The position numbers and the translations under genes were made by a program. A stretch of 64,000 bases of DNA from Alphaproteobacteria bacterium (GTDB taxonomy: Bacteria; Myxococcota_A; UBA796; GCA-2862545), in the NCBI GenBank assembly GCA_020632885.1, contig JACKEQ010000012.1:1-64000 (forward strand), given 5' to 3'. Shown in pieces: positions 25,386 through 35,501 of this stretch (position 1 is its first letter; each line of letters begins with the position of its first letter). Under the pieces are notes generated by a model. It was not told the DNA's origin, made no database searches, and was given only the letters and a program-made list of their open reading frames with translations.

Positions 25386-26828
25386 TCAGGCCCCTGCGGC
25401 CAGGCACACCAGGAAGAAGAAGCCGAACAGGCCGAGCACCGAGAGCCCTACGGTCGCCACGACGCCCGGCACGATCAGGTGGTTGAGCACGGGCACCGGA
25501 CGCGCGGATCGCCGGTTGGCCACCGGGGCTGGCGGAGGCGTCGAGCGACGCCGGGAAGACGCGGGCACCACCTCCCGGCCCTTCCGCGGCGCCTGGGGCG
25601 TGCCGCGCTCGAGGACCTCGGAGGCCCGGCGAACCTCGGCGGACTTCCGGGCCTCGGTCTCCTTCCGCCGCTCGGCCACGTCCAGCTCGGACGCATCGAA
25701 GGTGGGCAGGCTCGCGGCCGGGAGAGACGGCGGAGGCGGAAGGCTCGCACCCGTGGATCCCGGATCCGCGACCTCTCCAGCGGGCGGCAGCGACATCGCG
25801 AAGGTCCCGCCCTCCGTGGGCGGGCTGGTCTCACCGGCGAGACCCGAGGAGGTCAGGGCGGACAGGCGCGCCTCGGTGACCACCCGGCCCACCAGCATGC
25901 CGTCGAGCTCCGGGAGCGGCGGCCAGTCGAGGGCCTTGCACCAACGGCGCAGGGTCTCGCCTCCGACGGCCTCCGCGAGATCCTCGACCTGCTCGGCCAC
26001 CTCGTGGGTCGTGGGGCGCTCCAGCGCGTCGTAGGCCAGCATCCGGTCGAGCAGCCAGCGCACGTCGCCCGGGATGTCGAGCGGGCGCAGGTGCTCGCGC
26101 ACGTGGGCATCGTGGGCGGCGGGGTCGAGCGCCAGCAGGAAGTGCTCGCGCGACGAGAGCTCCGAGAACAGCCGGCCACCCCGGGCGGCCACCTCGTACA
26201 GCGAGCAGCCCAGGGCGTACACGTCCGCCGGGGCGCCATCGTTCTTCCCGTCGAAGCGCTCGGGAGCCATGTACCAGGGGCTGCCGATCATCACGCTCGT
26301 CTGGGTCTTGGCCTCCCGCCGGGCATCCGCGGCCTTCGCGATGCCGAAGTCGAGGACCTTCACCTCCCCGTGCTGGCCGATGCGCACGTTGGGGGGCTTG
26401 ATGTCGCGGTGCACGAGCCGCAGGGGCTGCCCGTCGGGCCCGTCGCTGGTGTACGCGATGTGCAGGGCGTCCGCGACGCGCCCGATGACCTCGAGGCCCG
26501 CGCGGAGCCCGATGGGCTGGGCCAGCTCGACACACTGCTCGAGGTCCAGCCCGGGCACGTACTCCATGACGAGGGCCACCCGACCGTCGAGCAGCACGAG
26601 GTCGTGGACCTTCAGGACGGACGGGTGGTTCAGGGTCCCGAGGAGCCGCCCCTCGTCCCGGAGCCGCTGCACGGCCTGGCTGCGCGGGTCGAGCCCCTCG
26701 TGGAGCATCTTGACGGCCACCTCGGTCTCCACGCCCGACGCGCTCGTCATGCTCGCGAGGTACACCTCGCCGAAGCCGCCCGCCCCGAGACAGCGCTTGA
26801 AGTCGAAGCGCCGACCGGCCTCAACCAC
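25386..26828 (-). CDS. membrane-anchored Hanks-type Ser/Thr protein kinase
   Basis: 480 residues from a GTG at 26828 that overlaps the upstream stop by 8 nt (GTGGTTGA). The kinase domain is complete: GAGGFGEV (15-22), Lys40 in VAVKML, HRDIKPPN (about 138-145), DFGIAK, APERF and a following DVYALGCSLYE. A long Pro/Ser/Glu-rich juxtamembrane linker (about 320-440) leads to one C-terminal membrane helix (LIVPGVVATVGLSVLGLFGF). So the kinase is cytoplasmic and tail-anchored, with almost no periplasmic part. Operon with an OPT transporter and a membrane protein. The longer open frame upstream is Arg/Trp-rich shadow sequence of the neighbour. Confidence 0.92.
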   Translation of the reverse strand: MVEAGRRFDFKRCLGAGGFGEVYLASMTSASGVETEVAVKMLHEGLDPRSQAVQRLRDEGRLLGTLNHPSVLKVHDLVLLDGRVALVMEYVPGLDLEQCVELAQPIGLRAGLEVIGRVADALHIAYTSDGPDGQPLRLVHRDIKPPNVRIGQHGEVKVLDFGIAKAADARREAKTQTSVMIGSPWYMAPERFDGKNDGAPADVYALGCSLYEVAARGGRLFSELSSREHFLLALDPAAHDAHVREHLRPLDIPGDVRWLLDRMLAYDALERPTTHEVAEQVEDLAEAVGGETLRRWCKALDWPPLPELDGMLVGRVVTEARLSALTSSGLAGETSPPTEGGTFAMSLPPAGEVADPGSTGASLPPPPSLPAASLPTFDASELDVAERRKETEARKSAEVRRASEVLERGTPQAPRKGREVVPASSRRRSTPPPAPVANRRSARPVPVLNHLIVPGVVATVGLSVLGLFGFFFLVCLAAGA

Positions 26829-27500
26829 GGCGGTCCACGTCCTGGTACTGCGCCAGGCAGGCGTCGAACGCCACCAGCGACGTGGCCAGGGCCTCCCGCG
26901 CGGCCACCGAGTGACCGTCGGTGAGCGCCGACCAGCAGCGGTACATGTTGCGCTCGGCCGCGGAGAAGGTGCCGAAGTACTCCGCGAACCCGGCCAGGCC
27001 ATGGCGCGCGATGAGCTGCCCACGGCCGTCCACGAGCGGCTCGATCAGGTCGGCGCGCACGTCGTCCAGGATCTCGCGGGGCCGCGTGCTGTCCGCGTCC
27101 ATCTTCAGGTCCGCGATGAGCGTGGTGACCTCGGCGAGCCGCTCGCGTACGGCCGTGATGGTGCCCGGGAAGTCCACGCGACCAGCCGCGCCCTCCTCCC
27201 CGCCAGCGTTGTCCTCGGCCTGCTGCATGCGCGCGAGAGCGGCGCCCCCCACGATGAGCACGAGCCCACCGAGCCAGCCCAGCCCGCCCACCGCGAACCA
27301 CTCCTGGAGCCGCTGGGAGGGCGGCGGGAGCCCGATGTCCGCCTGGACGGCCTGGGCCTCCGCCTTCGCGGCGCCCTCGGTGTGGGCGACCTCGCCGACC
27401 GCCGTGCGGTAGGCCGTGTGCCGGGCGCCGTTCCGCGCAGCGAAGCTCGCAGACACCACGATACCGAGCGCGAGGAGCGCGAGTCCGATGTTGCCCTTCA

Positions 27501-27501
<1 letters not shown>
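26821..27501 (-). CDS. two-helix membrane protein with cytoplasmic helical domain
   Basis: 226 residues; ATG 27501 shares its A with the OPT stop (TGATG). Membrane helices at about 3-22 (IGLALLALGIVVSASFAA) and about 70-90 (WFAVGGLGWLGGLVLIVGGA). The C-terminal about 130 residues are alpha-helical and charged (RERLAEVTTLIADLKMDADS, ERNMYRCWSALTDGHSVAAR). No named family. Placed between a transporter and a kinase, it could be an adaptor or kinase substrate (inference). Confidence 0.75.
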
Positions 27502-29321
<1,820 letters not shown>

Positions 29322-29339
29322 GGAACCTCCGTCCGGCCG

Positions 29340-29345
29340 CCCCTA
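29340..29345 (-). promoter_or_regulatory. -10-like TAGGGG box of the OPT operon
   Basis: GGATAGGGG lies 18 nt before the TTG start, with GGAGG between them. The divergent ferredoxin box lies 48 nt away. Confidence 0.3.
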
Positions 29346-29389
29346 TCCCAATCGAGCGCTCCCGCCCGCGTGCTCGTGAGGGAAGGTTG

Positions 29390-29398
29390 TGCTACGGG
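29390..29398 (+). promoter_or_regulatory. extended -10-like box TGC-TACGGG of the ferredoxin gene
   Basis: Ends 25 nt before the ATG at 29424; no clear -35. Confidence 0.3.
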
Positions 29399-29423
29399 TC
29401 GCCGTCAGGAGGGAGACACCCCG

Positions 29424-29735
29424 ATGCCGTACGTCGTGACCGAGAACTGCGTGGATTGCCGCTTCACCGACTGCGTGGAGGTCTGCCCGGTGGACTGCTT
29501 CTACGCAGACGCCAAGCAGCTCTACATCCACCCGGACGAGTGCATCGACTGCGGCGCGTGCGAGTTCGCCTGCCCCGTGAAGGCGATCTTCAACGAGGAC
29601 GACCTCCCCGCCGAGCTCCGCAGCTGGATCGACATCAACGCCGAGCGCGTCGACGCCTCGGACGTGTCGAACATCACGGCGTCCGAAGAGCCCCTGCCCA
29701 CGGCGGCCGCCAAGAAGGCCAGCCTGGGCCTCTGA
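29424..29735 (+). CDS. fdxA: 7Fe (3Fe-4S/4Fe-4S) ferredoxin
   Basis: 103 residues. The first cluster motif is CVDCRFTDCVEVCPVDC; the second is CIDCGACEFACP. This Cys layout and the CFYADAKQLYIHPDECIDC stretch match Azotobacter-type FdxA ferredoxins, which carry one 3Fe-4S and one 4Fe-4S cluster. The C-terminal tail (ELRSWIDINAERV and beyond) is also typical. Cytoplasmic one-electron carrier. It lies 7 nt before the response regulator, so the two are probably co-transcribed. Confidence 0.95.
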   Translation: MPYVVTENCVDCRFTDCVEVCPVDCFYADAKQLYIHPDECIDCGACEFACPVKAIFNEDDLPAELRSWIDINAERVDASDVSNITASEEPLPTAAAKKASLGL

Positions 29736-29742
29736 GCGACCC

Positions 29743-30417
29743 GTGGCGACGATCCTCCTGGTCGAGGACGACGGCGACCTCGCCGACCTCACCCGGGAGC
29801 TCCTCGAGGCCCACGGCCACGTCGTCACCGTCGACGACGGAGGGGTCGGTGCGGACACCATCCGCAAGCTGAGCCCGGACGTCGTGATCCTCGACGTTCA
29901 GCTCGAGGAGGGCACGGGCTACGCGATCTGCAAGGAGGCCCGGGAAGCCGGGTACTCCGGGTTCATCCTGTTCCTGACGGCGCGGGTGTCCCCCATGGAC
30001 GAGCGCGTGGCCTTCGAGCTCGGCGCCGACGACTTCGTGCGCAAGCCCGTGGACCCCGACGTGCTGCTCCTGCGCATCGCCGCGCTCCTGCGCCGCCGCC
30101 GCGACGAGCCGGGTACCTGGCGGAACGGCCGGCTCTCGATCGACCACCCGCGCCGCACCGTGTACGTCGACGGCGAGGAGGTCGTGCTCACCTCCGGGCA
30201 GCTCGAGCTGCTCTGGCTCCTCGCGCGCAACCTGGGACGGGTGGTGGGCCGCGAGCAGTACTACGAGGAGGTCCGCGGCATCGCCTACGACGGGGTGGAC
30301 CGCTCGTACGACAACCGCATCAGCGACCTGCGGTCCCGTCTCGCCGAGGCGGGGCTCCCGGGCGACTGCATCGTCACCGTGTGGGGTGAGGGCTACCTGC
30401 TCCGTCCGGAGTCCTGA
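29743..30417 (+). CDS. OmpR-type response regulator
   Basis: 224 residues from GTG 29743. Receiver domain about 3-115: acidic E8-D9-D10 pocket, phospho-acceptor D51 (VVILDVQLEE), LFLTARV and the K in RKPVDPD. DNA-binding winged helix about 125-222 (VDGEEVVLTSGQLELLWLLA, VDRSYDNRISDLRSRLAEAG, final WGEGYLL). Probably phosphorylated by the convergently encoded histidine kinase, whose gene overlaps this one tail to tail by 44 nt. Confidence 0.93.
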   Translation: MATILLVEDDGDLADLTRELLEAHGHVVTVDDGGVGADTIRKLSPDVVILDVQLEEGTGYAICKEAREAGYSGFILFLTARVSPMDERVAFELGADDFVRKPVDPDVLLLRIAALLRRRRDEPGTWRNGRLSIDHPRRTVYVDGEEVVLTSGQLELLWLLARNLGRVVGREQYYEEVRGIAYDGVDRSYDNRISDLRSRLAEAGLPGDCIVTVWGEGYLLRPES

Positions 30418-31633
30418 GACGCAGGGTGAACCTGGCGCCCCCGAGCGGGGCGTCCCCCACGGACAGCTCACCACCGTGGGCGTCCACGATGCGACGCGCG
30501 ATGGCCAACCCCATCCCGAGCCCCTGGTGCTCCCGACCGCCCCGGAAGCCCACGAGCGGCTCGAACACGGCCTCCCTGCGCTCCTCGGGTACGCCCGGTC
30601 CGTCGTCGTCCACGTGGACGGTGTCGCCGTCCACCGTGAGCACGACGCGCGAGGCGGCGAAGCGCACGGCGTTCGCGGCGAGCCCGGTGAGCGCGGTCTT
30701 CAGCAGCTGGGGCTCCCCCGCTGAGGCTCCCGCACCCACGGCCTCCACGGAGACCTCGGGCTGGAGCCCGCCCACGTCGGCCGCGACCTGCGACGCCAGG
30801 GCACCGAGGTCCACGGGCTCGACCTCCTGGAGCCCGCCCCTGCCGAGGCTCCCGAAGCGCAGGAGGGCCTCCACGAGGTCCACGAGCCCCGAGATCCGCG
30901 CGTCCATGCGGTCGAGCATCGCGGAGGTCCGCGCAGGGTTGGCCCGCGCGACCCCGATGGCCATCCGGGCCGCCGCCAGGGGCGTCTTGAGCTCGTGAAC
31001 CACGGAGGCCAGCAGCCTGTCGCCCTCGAGGGCCAGCGCCTCCGCCCGCCAGACCGCGGCCTGCAGCCTGCGAGCCCGGGTCTGGGAGAGCACCGAGAGT
31101 GCCAGGGTCGGGCCCACGCAGACCGCAACGAACGCCAGCACCCGGACCGGATCCTCCCCCCGCTGCAGGAGGAGCATGCTGAAGGCCCCGCACGTGACGG
31201 CGTGCAGGAGCACCTGTGGTCCGATGGGGACCACGGCCCATGCGGACTGGCCGAAGAGCAGCGACAACATCCAGCCGAGCACGAAGGCCGACGACGTCCC
31301 GTGGTGCGCGAGCAGCCCGACCACGACGACCGGGAACACGACCTGGAGGACCACCAGCCGCCGCTGGAGGTCGTAGGGGTCGCGCACGCGCCACAGCACC
31401 ACCACCGCGAACGCGAGCATCGCGAGCCGTACCGAGGCCCCGAGGACGTCTCCCGACGCCGCATTGAACACCATGAGGGCGGTCCAGACGGCCGAGATCG
31501 ACCCGATCACGACGCGGGCATCGCGCACGTCGTGCTGGAATCGCCCGTCCCGGTAGGCACGCTCCACGCTCGGATCGTCGAACCGGCCGCGCAGCGCGTC
31601 GATCGTGGTGGGAGGCAGGCGCTCGGGAGGCAT
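30374..31633 (-). CDS. membrane histidine kinase
   Basis: 419 residues from the ATG at 31633. About six membrane helices (residues 41-185) form the sensor region with very short loops, so sensing is probably within the membrane. Then the dimerisation box SVVHELKTPLAAA with His213, the N-box GLAANAVRFA, and the ATP-lid boxes VDDDGPGVP and GLGMGLAIARRI. The partner is most likely the OmpR-type regulator. Only 7 nt separate a TAGGAT box from the ATG, so the mRNA may be leaderless. Confidence 0.92.
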   Translation of the reverse strand: MPPERLPPTTIDALRGRFDDPSVERAYRDGRFQHDVRDARVVIGSISAVWTALMVFNAASGDVLGASVRLAMLAFAVVVLWRVRDPYDLQRRLVVLQVVFPVVVVGLLAHHGTSSAFVLGWMLSLLFGQSAWAVVPIGPQVLLHAVTCGAFSMLLLQRGEDPVRVLAFVAVCVGPTLALSVLSQTRARRLQAAVWRAEALALEGDRLLASVVHELKTPLAAARMAIGVARANPARTSAMLDRMDARISGLVDLVEALLRFGSLGRGGLQEVEPVDLGALASQVAADVGGLQPEVSVEAVGAGASAGEPQLLKTALTGLAANAVRFAASRVVLTVDGDTVHVDDDGPGVPEERREAVFEPLVGFRGGREHQGLGMGLAIARRIVDAHGGELSVGDAPLGGARFTLRLRTPDGAGSPHPTR

Positions 31634-31640
31634 CCGCGGA

Positions 31641-31646
31641 ATCCTA
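31641..31646 (-). promoter_or_regulatory. -10-like TAGGAT box, 7 nt from histidine kinase start
   Basis: TAGGAT with N7 to ATG; leaderless layout. The divergent gene has a similar box 15 nt away. Confidence 0.4.
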
Positions 31647-31660
31647 CCCCGCAGGCAGGT

Positions 31661-31666
31661 TAGGGA
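31661..31666 (+). promoter_or_regulatory. -10-like TAGGGA box, 6 nt from J-domain gene start
   Basis: TAGGGA with N6 to the ATG at 31673. The GGGAGAG inside could also act as a ribosome site, but then no room for a promoter remains in the 39-nt divergent gap. Confidence 0.4.
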
Positions 31667-31672
31667 GAGTCG

Positions 31673-32797
31673 ATGACCAGCGCCGAGGCACGCGCGGTCC
31701 TCGGCCTCGAGGGACCCGTCGACGCGAAGACCGCACGCCGGGCCTACCTGCGCGCCGTGAAGCGCCACAAGCCCGAGCAGGACCCCGACGGCTTCCAGCG
31801 CGTGCGGGCCGCCTGGGAGCGCATCCAGGCGGACCTGGACCGCTCACCGGTCCTCCGCGCGCCGGTCCCCCCGAAGCCCCCCCGCCCCTCGCCATCCCCG
31901 TCGTCGGCGCACCCGCCACCAGCGGCCCCGCCGGCCGACGCGCTCCCCGACATCGCCGACGCCGACCCCGAGGTCCCCGCGGACGATGGGTTCCGGCTCC
32001 CGCCCGATGGCGTGCCCGACCCCAGGCCGTGGACCCGTGAGCCCATCCCGCCCGAGGCCGGGCCCAGCTGGACCGTCGAGCCCCTGCCGGAGCCCCCGCC
32101 CGTGGTCGCACCCACCAAGCAGCTGAACATCGCGTCCGACAGCGCGGACATCGACGCCGACCTCGCCCTGCAGCTGGTCGTGGAGGCCATGCAGACCTCC
32201 CGCACCCATCCGCACCTCGCACCCGCCCCCCTGGACGCCATCACCCCCGTGCTGCTGCTCCATCGCGCCGGTCACGGGCGGGAGGCGCGCGACGCGTGGA
32301 AGGAGGTCCAGGGCTGGCTGGACGCCGCCGGGCTCGGCATCCGCATCCCCCAGTCCGTGGCGGCCCGACTCCTGCTCTGTCGCGAGCTCTCCGAGCTGCC
32401 GCCGTACTTCCCCACCGACGTGCGCCGCCGCATCGCGACGGCCATCCTCGACAACGACCTCGCGGGAGCCGGCCCGGACATGGTGGGCTTCCGACGGTCC
32501 ACGCCCATCCGGGCCCGCGATGCCGCGGACCTCCTGCGCGAGCACACGGCCAACCTCGACACGCTGTACGGTCGCCTGCTGCTGCCGGAGGAGGATCGCC
32601 GTCCGCCGCCCGAGCCCGTCACCGAGGAGTCCCCGGAGCCCGACGAGGACACCACCGCCTCGGAGATCGTCGTAGGCCTCCTCGCCACGGTGTTCCTGCT
32701 GGCCGTGCTCGCCGCGGTCCTGCGCGCCTGCGTACCCACCGGCGGCATCCAGACCGAGATCCTCCCCGTCCCCCTCGTGCAACCGGAGGCACCGTGA
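31673..32797 (+). CDS. J-domain-like, tail-anchored co-chaperone of the adjacent Hsp70
   Basis: 374 residues. The first about 55 residues fit a J domain (EARAVLGLEGPVDAKTARRA, YLRAVKRHKPEQDPDGFQRV). The canonical HPD loop is replaced by HKPEQ. A long Pro-rich linker (about 60-145) leads to a helical domain (about 150-300). A single C-terminal membrane helix (about 325-350, IVVGLLATVFLLAVLAAVLR) has a short tail beyond it. E. coli HscC has similar C-terminally anchored J partners (established for DjlB/DjlC). The GTGA overlap with the Hsp70 gene supports a dedicated pair. Confidence 0.75.
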   Translation: MTSAEARAVLGLEGPVDAKTARRAYLRAVKRHKPEQDPDGFQRVRAAWERIQADLDRSPVLRAPVPPKPPRPSPSPSSAHPPPAAPPADALPDIADADPEVPADDGFRLPPDGVPDPRPWTREPIPPEAGPSWTVEPLPEPPPVVAPTKQLNIASDSADIDADLALQLVVEAMQTSRTHPHLAPAPLDAITPVLLLHRAGHGREARDAWKEVQGWLDAAGLGIRIPQSVAARLLLCRELSELPPYFPTDVRRRIATAILDNDLAGAGPDMVGFRRSTPIRARDAADLLREHTANLDTLYGRLLLPEEDRRPPPEPVTEESPEPDEDTTASEIVVGLLATVFLLAVLAAVLRACVPTGGIQTEILPVPLVQPEAP

Positions 32798-34521
32798 ACG
32801 AACCCGAGCCCGCCATCGTGGGCATCGACCTCGGCACCACCTTCTCCCTCGTGAGCATCCTGCAGGACGGCGTGCCCACGGTGTTGCCCAACGCGGCCGG
32901 CGAGCACCTCACGGCCTCGGCGGTGAGCCTGCTCGACAACGGCGAGGTGCTCGTGGGTCCGCCCGCCCGCGCGCGTCTCACCACGCACCCCGGTCGCACG
33001 GCCATCGCGTTCAAGCGCGACATGGGCTCCGACAAGCGCGTGGACCTCGGGCTGCGCAGCTTCACGCCCGTCGAGCTCTCCGCGATGGTGCTCAAGGTCC
33101 TCAAGCGCGACGCGGAGGCCGCCCTCGGCCGGCCCGTGCACGAGGCCGTCATCACCGTGCCCGCCTACTTCGGCGAGGTGCAGCGCCAGGCCACCAAGCA
33201 GGCGGGCGAGATCGCGGGCCTGAAGGTGGAGCGCATCATCAACGAGCCCACGGCGGCCGCGATGGCGTACGGGCTGCACGAGAAGGACCGCGAGGTGCAG
33301 GCCGTGGTGCTCGACCTGGGCGGGGGTACGTTCGACGTGACGGTCCTCGAGATCATCGAGGGGGTCATCGAGATCCAGAGCTCCGCGGGCGACGCCCGGC
33401 TGGGCGGCGAGGACTTCGTGGACCTGCTGGCGACCCACGTGGCCGGGCGGATCCAGGAAGAGCACCGCGTGGACCCCCGCGACGACCCCCGCGCGTTCGC
33501 CCGCATCCGCGAGGCCTGCGAGGCGGCCAAGAAGCGCCTGACCCTCTCGCCCAACACCCGCATCGTGGCCCCGGCGCTCACCCTCGGCGGCCGGAGCGTC
33601 GACGTCGACCTGGAGATCACCCGCGACGACGCGGAGGCCGTCTGGGCCCCGCTCCTCGACCGCATCCGCGCCCCGATCCATCGCGCCCTGCGCGACGCGT
33701 CCCTGGAGCCCGAGAAGATCGACGAGATCATCCTCGTGGGAGGCGCCACGCGCATGCCCTGCTTCGTGCGACTCGCGGCGTCCCTGTTCGGCAAGATGCC
33801 ACGCCGCACGCTACCGCCCGACGAGGCCGTCGCGATGGGCGCAGCCGTCCAGGCTGCCCTGAAGTCGGGCGACACCAGCGTCGAGGACATCGTCGTCACC
33901 GACGTCGCCCCCTTCACGCTCGGCATCTCCACCACCACCAGCATGGGCCGCCAGCGCATCGCCGGGATCTTCGCGCCCATCATCGACCGCGGGTCCGTGA
34001 TCCCCACGAGCCGCACCAAGGCCTTCTACACGGTGGAGGACCTGCAGACGGCCCTCACCATCCAGGTCTACCAGGGCGAGCACCCCATGTGCCGCGACAA
34101 CACCAAGCTCGGCGAGTACACGATGCGCGACATGCCGGCGAAGCAGGCCGGCGAGCAGGGCGTGGACGTGCGGTTCACCTACGACCTCAACGGGCTCCTG
34201 GAGGTGGAGATGGCCGTGATGGGCACCGACCGGCGCGAGCACCTCGTCATCGAGCAGGCGCCCGGGCGCCTCTCCGCCGACCAGATCGCCGAGGCGCGGG
34301 CGGCGATGGAGAAGCTCAAGTTCCACCCGCGCGACGCCCTTCCGAACACCACGGCCATCCAGCGGGCCGAGGCGTTGTACGTGGAGCTGACGGGCGACGC
34401 CCGCGACCACCTCGGCACCACGCTCGCGCTCTTCCGTGCGGCCCTCGAGACCGAGGACAAGGAAGAGATCGAGGTCCGCCGAACCCTGCTGAACCAGATC
34501 CTCAACACCTATGCGCACTGA
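32794..34521 (+). CDS. HscC-like Hsp70 chaperone
   Basis: 575 residues from GTG 32794 (GTGA overlap). The ATPase domain has all phosphate loops: GIDLGTTFSLV, VITVPAYFGEVQRQATKQAG, EPTAAAMAYGL, VLDLGGGTFDVTV and ILVGGATRMP. The substrate-binding domain starts near 375 (VAPFTLGIST). The C-terminal lid is short, so the total length is about 60 residues less than DnaK and close to HscC (about 560). HscC-type Hsp70s are specialised chaperones that lack the general DnaK role. The operon with a J-like protein and a membrane protein suggests a membrane-proximal task. Confidence 0.88.
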   Translation: MNEPEPAIVGIDLGTTFSLVSILQDGVPTVLPNAAGEHLTASAVSLLDNGEVLVGPPARARLTTHPGRTAIAFKRDMGSDKRVDLGLRSFTPVELSAMVLKVLKRDAEAALGRPVHEAVITVPAYFGEVQRQATKQAGEIAGLKVERIINEPTAAAMAYGLHEKDREVQAVVLDLGGGTFDVTVLEIIEGVIEIQSSAGDARLGGEDFVDLLATHVAGRIQEEHRVDPRDDPRAFARIREACEAAKKRLTLSPNTRIVAPALTLGGRSVDVDLEITRDDAEAVWAPLLDRIRAPIHRALRDASLEPEKIDEIILVGGATRMPCFVRLAASLFGKMPRRTLPPDEAVAMGAAVQAALKSGDTSVEDIVVTDVAPFTLGISTTTSMGRQRIAGIFAPIIDRGSVIPTSRTKAFYTVEDLQTALTIQVYQGEHPMCRDNTKLGEYTMRDMPAKQAGEQGVDVRFTYDLNGLLEVEMAVMGTDRREHLVIEQAPGRLSADQIAEARAAMEKLKFHPRDALPNTTAIQRAEALYVELTGDARDHLGTTLALFRAALETEDKEEIEVRRTLLNQILNTYAH

Positions 34522-35197
34522 CCTCGTCGCGGTCCTGGCAGGTGGGGCGGGTGTCGCGTTGGGCGCGACGGGCACGCTCGCCGTCGTCGCCCTGGTCGCC
34601 TCCCTGGGCATCGGGGAGGTGCGCGAGGCCGCCCCCGCCGCCCCCACGCCCGTGGCGGCGCCCAGCCCCGCTCCGCGCCCCGAGCCCGCTCCGGTGTGCC
34701 CGGATCCGGACGACCTCCGGAAGGAGATCGAGGCGCTGACCGCCACCAACGCCCTGCTGAGACTCCAGCTCCCCGAGGCGCTCCAGCCGCCGAGCGCGTG
34801 GCCTCTGGGCGCGATCCCCGCCCGCTACAGCGCAGACGGGCTGCCCGCGACCGCGCAGGGCTGGCTCGCCGGCCGCACGGACACGCGCGTCGACGCCCTG
34901 GACTGCAGCGAGTACCCCTGCATCGCGGTGCTCCGGTACGACGGCCAGGCCGGCGGCGACGCCAAGGGGTGGATGGCGGACCTCACCGCCCATGTGGTCC
35001 GGACGGTGGAGCAGGACTGGCCCGAAGCGCGTCCGAGGACGCTGAGCAGGTCCATGCGGGCCGCTGGCTACGACGGGCGGTACGTGGCCGTCGGGCTGCT
35101 GGGCCCACCCCAGCACCCCGATCGCCTCACGCACCGGTTCGAGGTGCTCGATGTGGAGACGCGCCTGGCGCTCGAGGCGAACGCCCGCGCGAAGTGA
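34511..35197 (+). CDS. membrane-anchored periplasmic protein, third gene of the Hsp70 operon
   Basis: 228 residues; the ATG lies 11 nt inside the Hsp70 end. One N-terminal membrane helix (about 5-33), a Pro/Ala linker, then a short helix (DDLRKEIEALTATNALLRLQ) and an alpha/beta domain with a Cys pair in DCSEYPCIAVL. The CSEYPC-I-A-V pattern is seen in myxobacterial periplasmic proteins of unknown function (general impression). Stop 3 nt from the convergent gene. Confidence 0.7.
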   Translation: MRTDLVAVLAGGAGVALGATGTLAVVALVASLGIGEVREAAPAAPTPVAAPSPAPRPEPAPVCPDPDDLRKEIEALTATNALLRLQLPEALQPPSAWPLGAIPARYSADGLPATAQGWLAGRTDTRVDALDCSEYPCIAVLRYDGQAGGDAKGWMADLTAHVVRTVEQDWPEARPRTLSRSMRAAGYDGRYVAVGLLGPPQHPDRLTHRFEVLDVETRLALEANARAK

Positions 35198-35200
35198 GCC

Positions 35201-35461
35201 TCAACCGAGGCGCTTCACCAGATCGTCGACCAGCGCGATGTACTGGGACTTCGCGTCGGTGGTGCTCGTGCCCTTCACCTCGGCCCACGCGTCGTACTTC
35301 GCGCGGTCGCGGAGCTTGAAGGCACCTGGACGGGAACCCTGGACGTCGCCCACGCTGCCCTGCTTGAACAGCGCGTAGAGCTTCAGGAGCTCCGCGTTGC
35401 TCGGGGAGGACTTCAGGGACTTCACGCGGTCGGCTGCGGCCTGGAAGGCGTCTTCGCTCAT
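35201..35461 (-). CDS. acyl-CoA-binding protein (ACBP)
   Basis: 86 residues, the full family length. Contains the signature LLKLYALFKQGSVGDVQGSR, PGAFKLRDRAKYDAWAEVKG and AKSQYIALVDDL. These are the YxxFKQ, acyl-CoA-contacting Lys and KG.S...A..YI motifs of the four-helix ACBP fold. It binds long-chain acyl-CoA in the cytoplasm for transport and pool formation. ACBP is near-universal in eukaryotes and rare in bacteria, known mainly in some deltaproteobacteria and actinobacteria. Confidence 0.95.
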   Translation of the reverse strand: MSEDAFQAAADRVKSLKSSPSNAELLKLYALFKQGSVGDVQGSRPGAFKLRDRAKYDAWAEVKGTSTTDAKSQYIALVDDLVKRLG

Positions 35462-35487
35462 CGGGTGCACCTCGGGTTGGGCCGCCG

Positions 35488-35496
35488 ACCCTACCA
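35488..35496 (-). promoter_or_regulatory. extended -10-like box TGG-TAGGGT of the ACBP gene
   Basis: Ends 26 nt before the ATG at 35461. It lies in the 40-nt gap after the cytochrome gene and would allow ACBP to be made independently. Confidence 0.35.
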
Positions 35497-35501
35497 CACG
35501 C

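Noticed and set aside
26829..27023. Longer N-terminus for the kinase at 25386-26828
   Set aside because: The extra residues are Arg/Trp/Ser-rich antisense-frame sequence of the coupled upstream gene; the kinase begins at the overlapping GTG.
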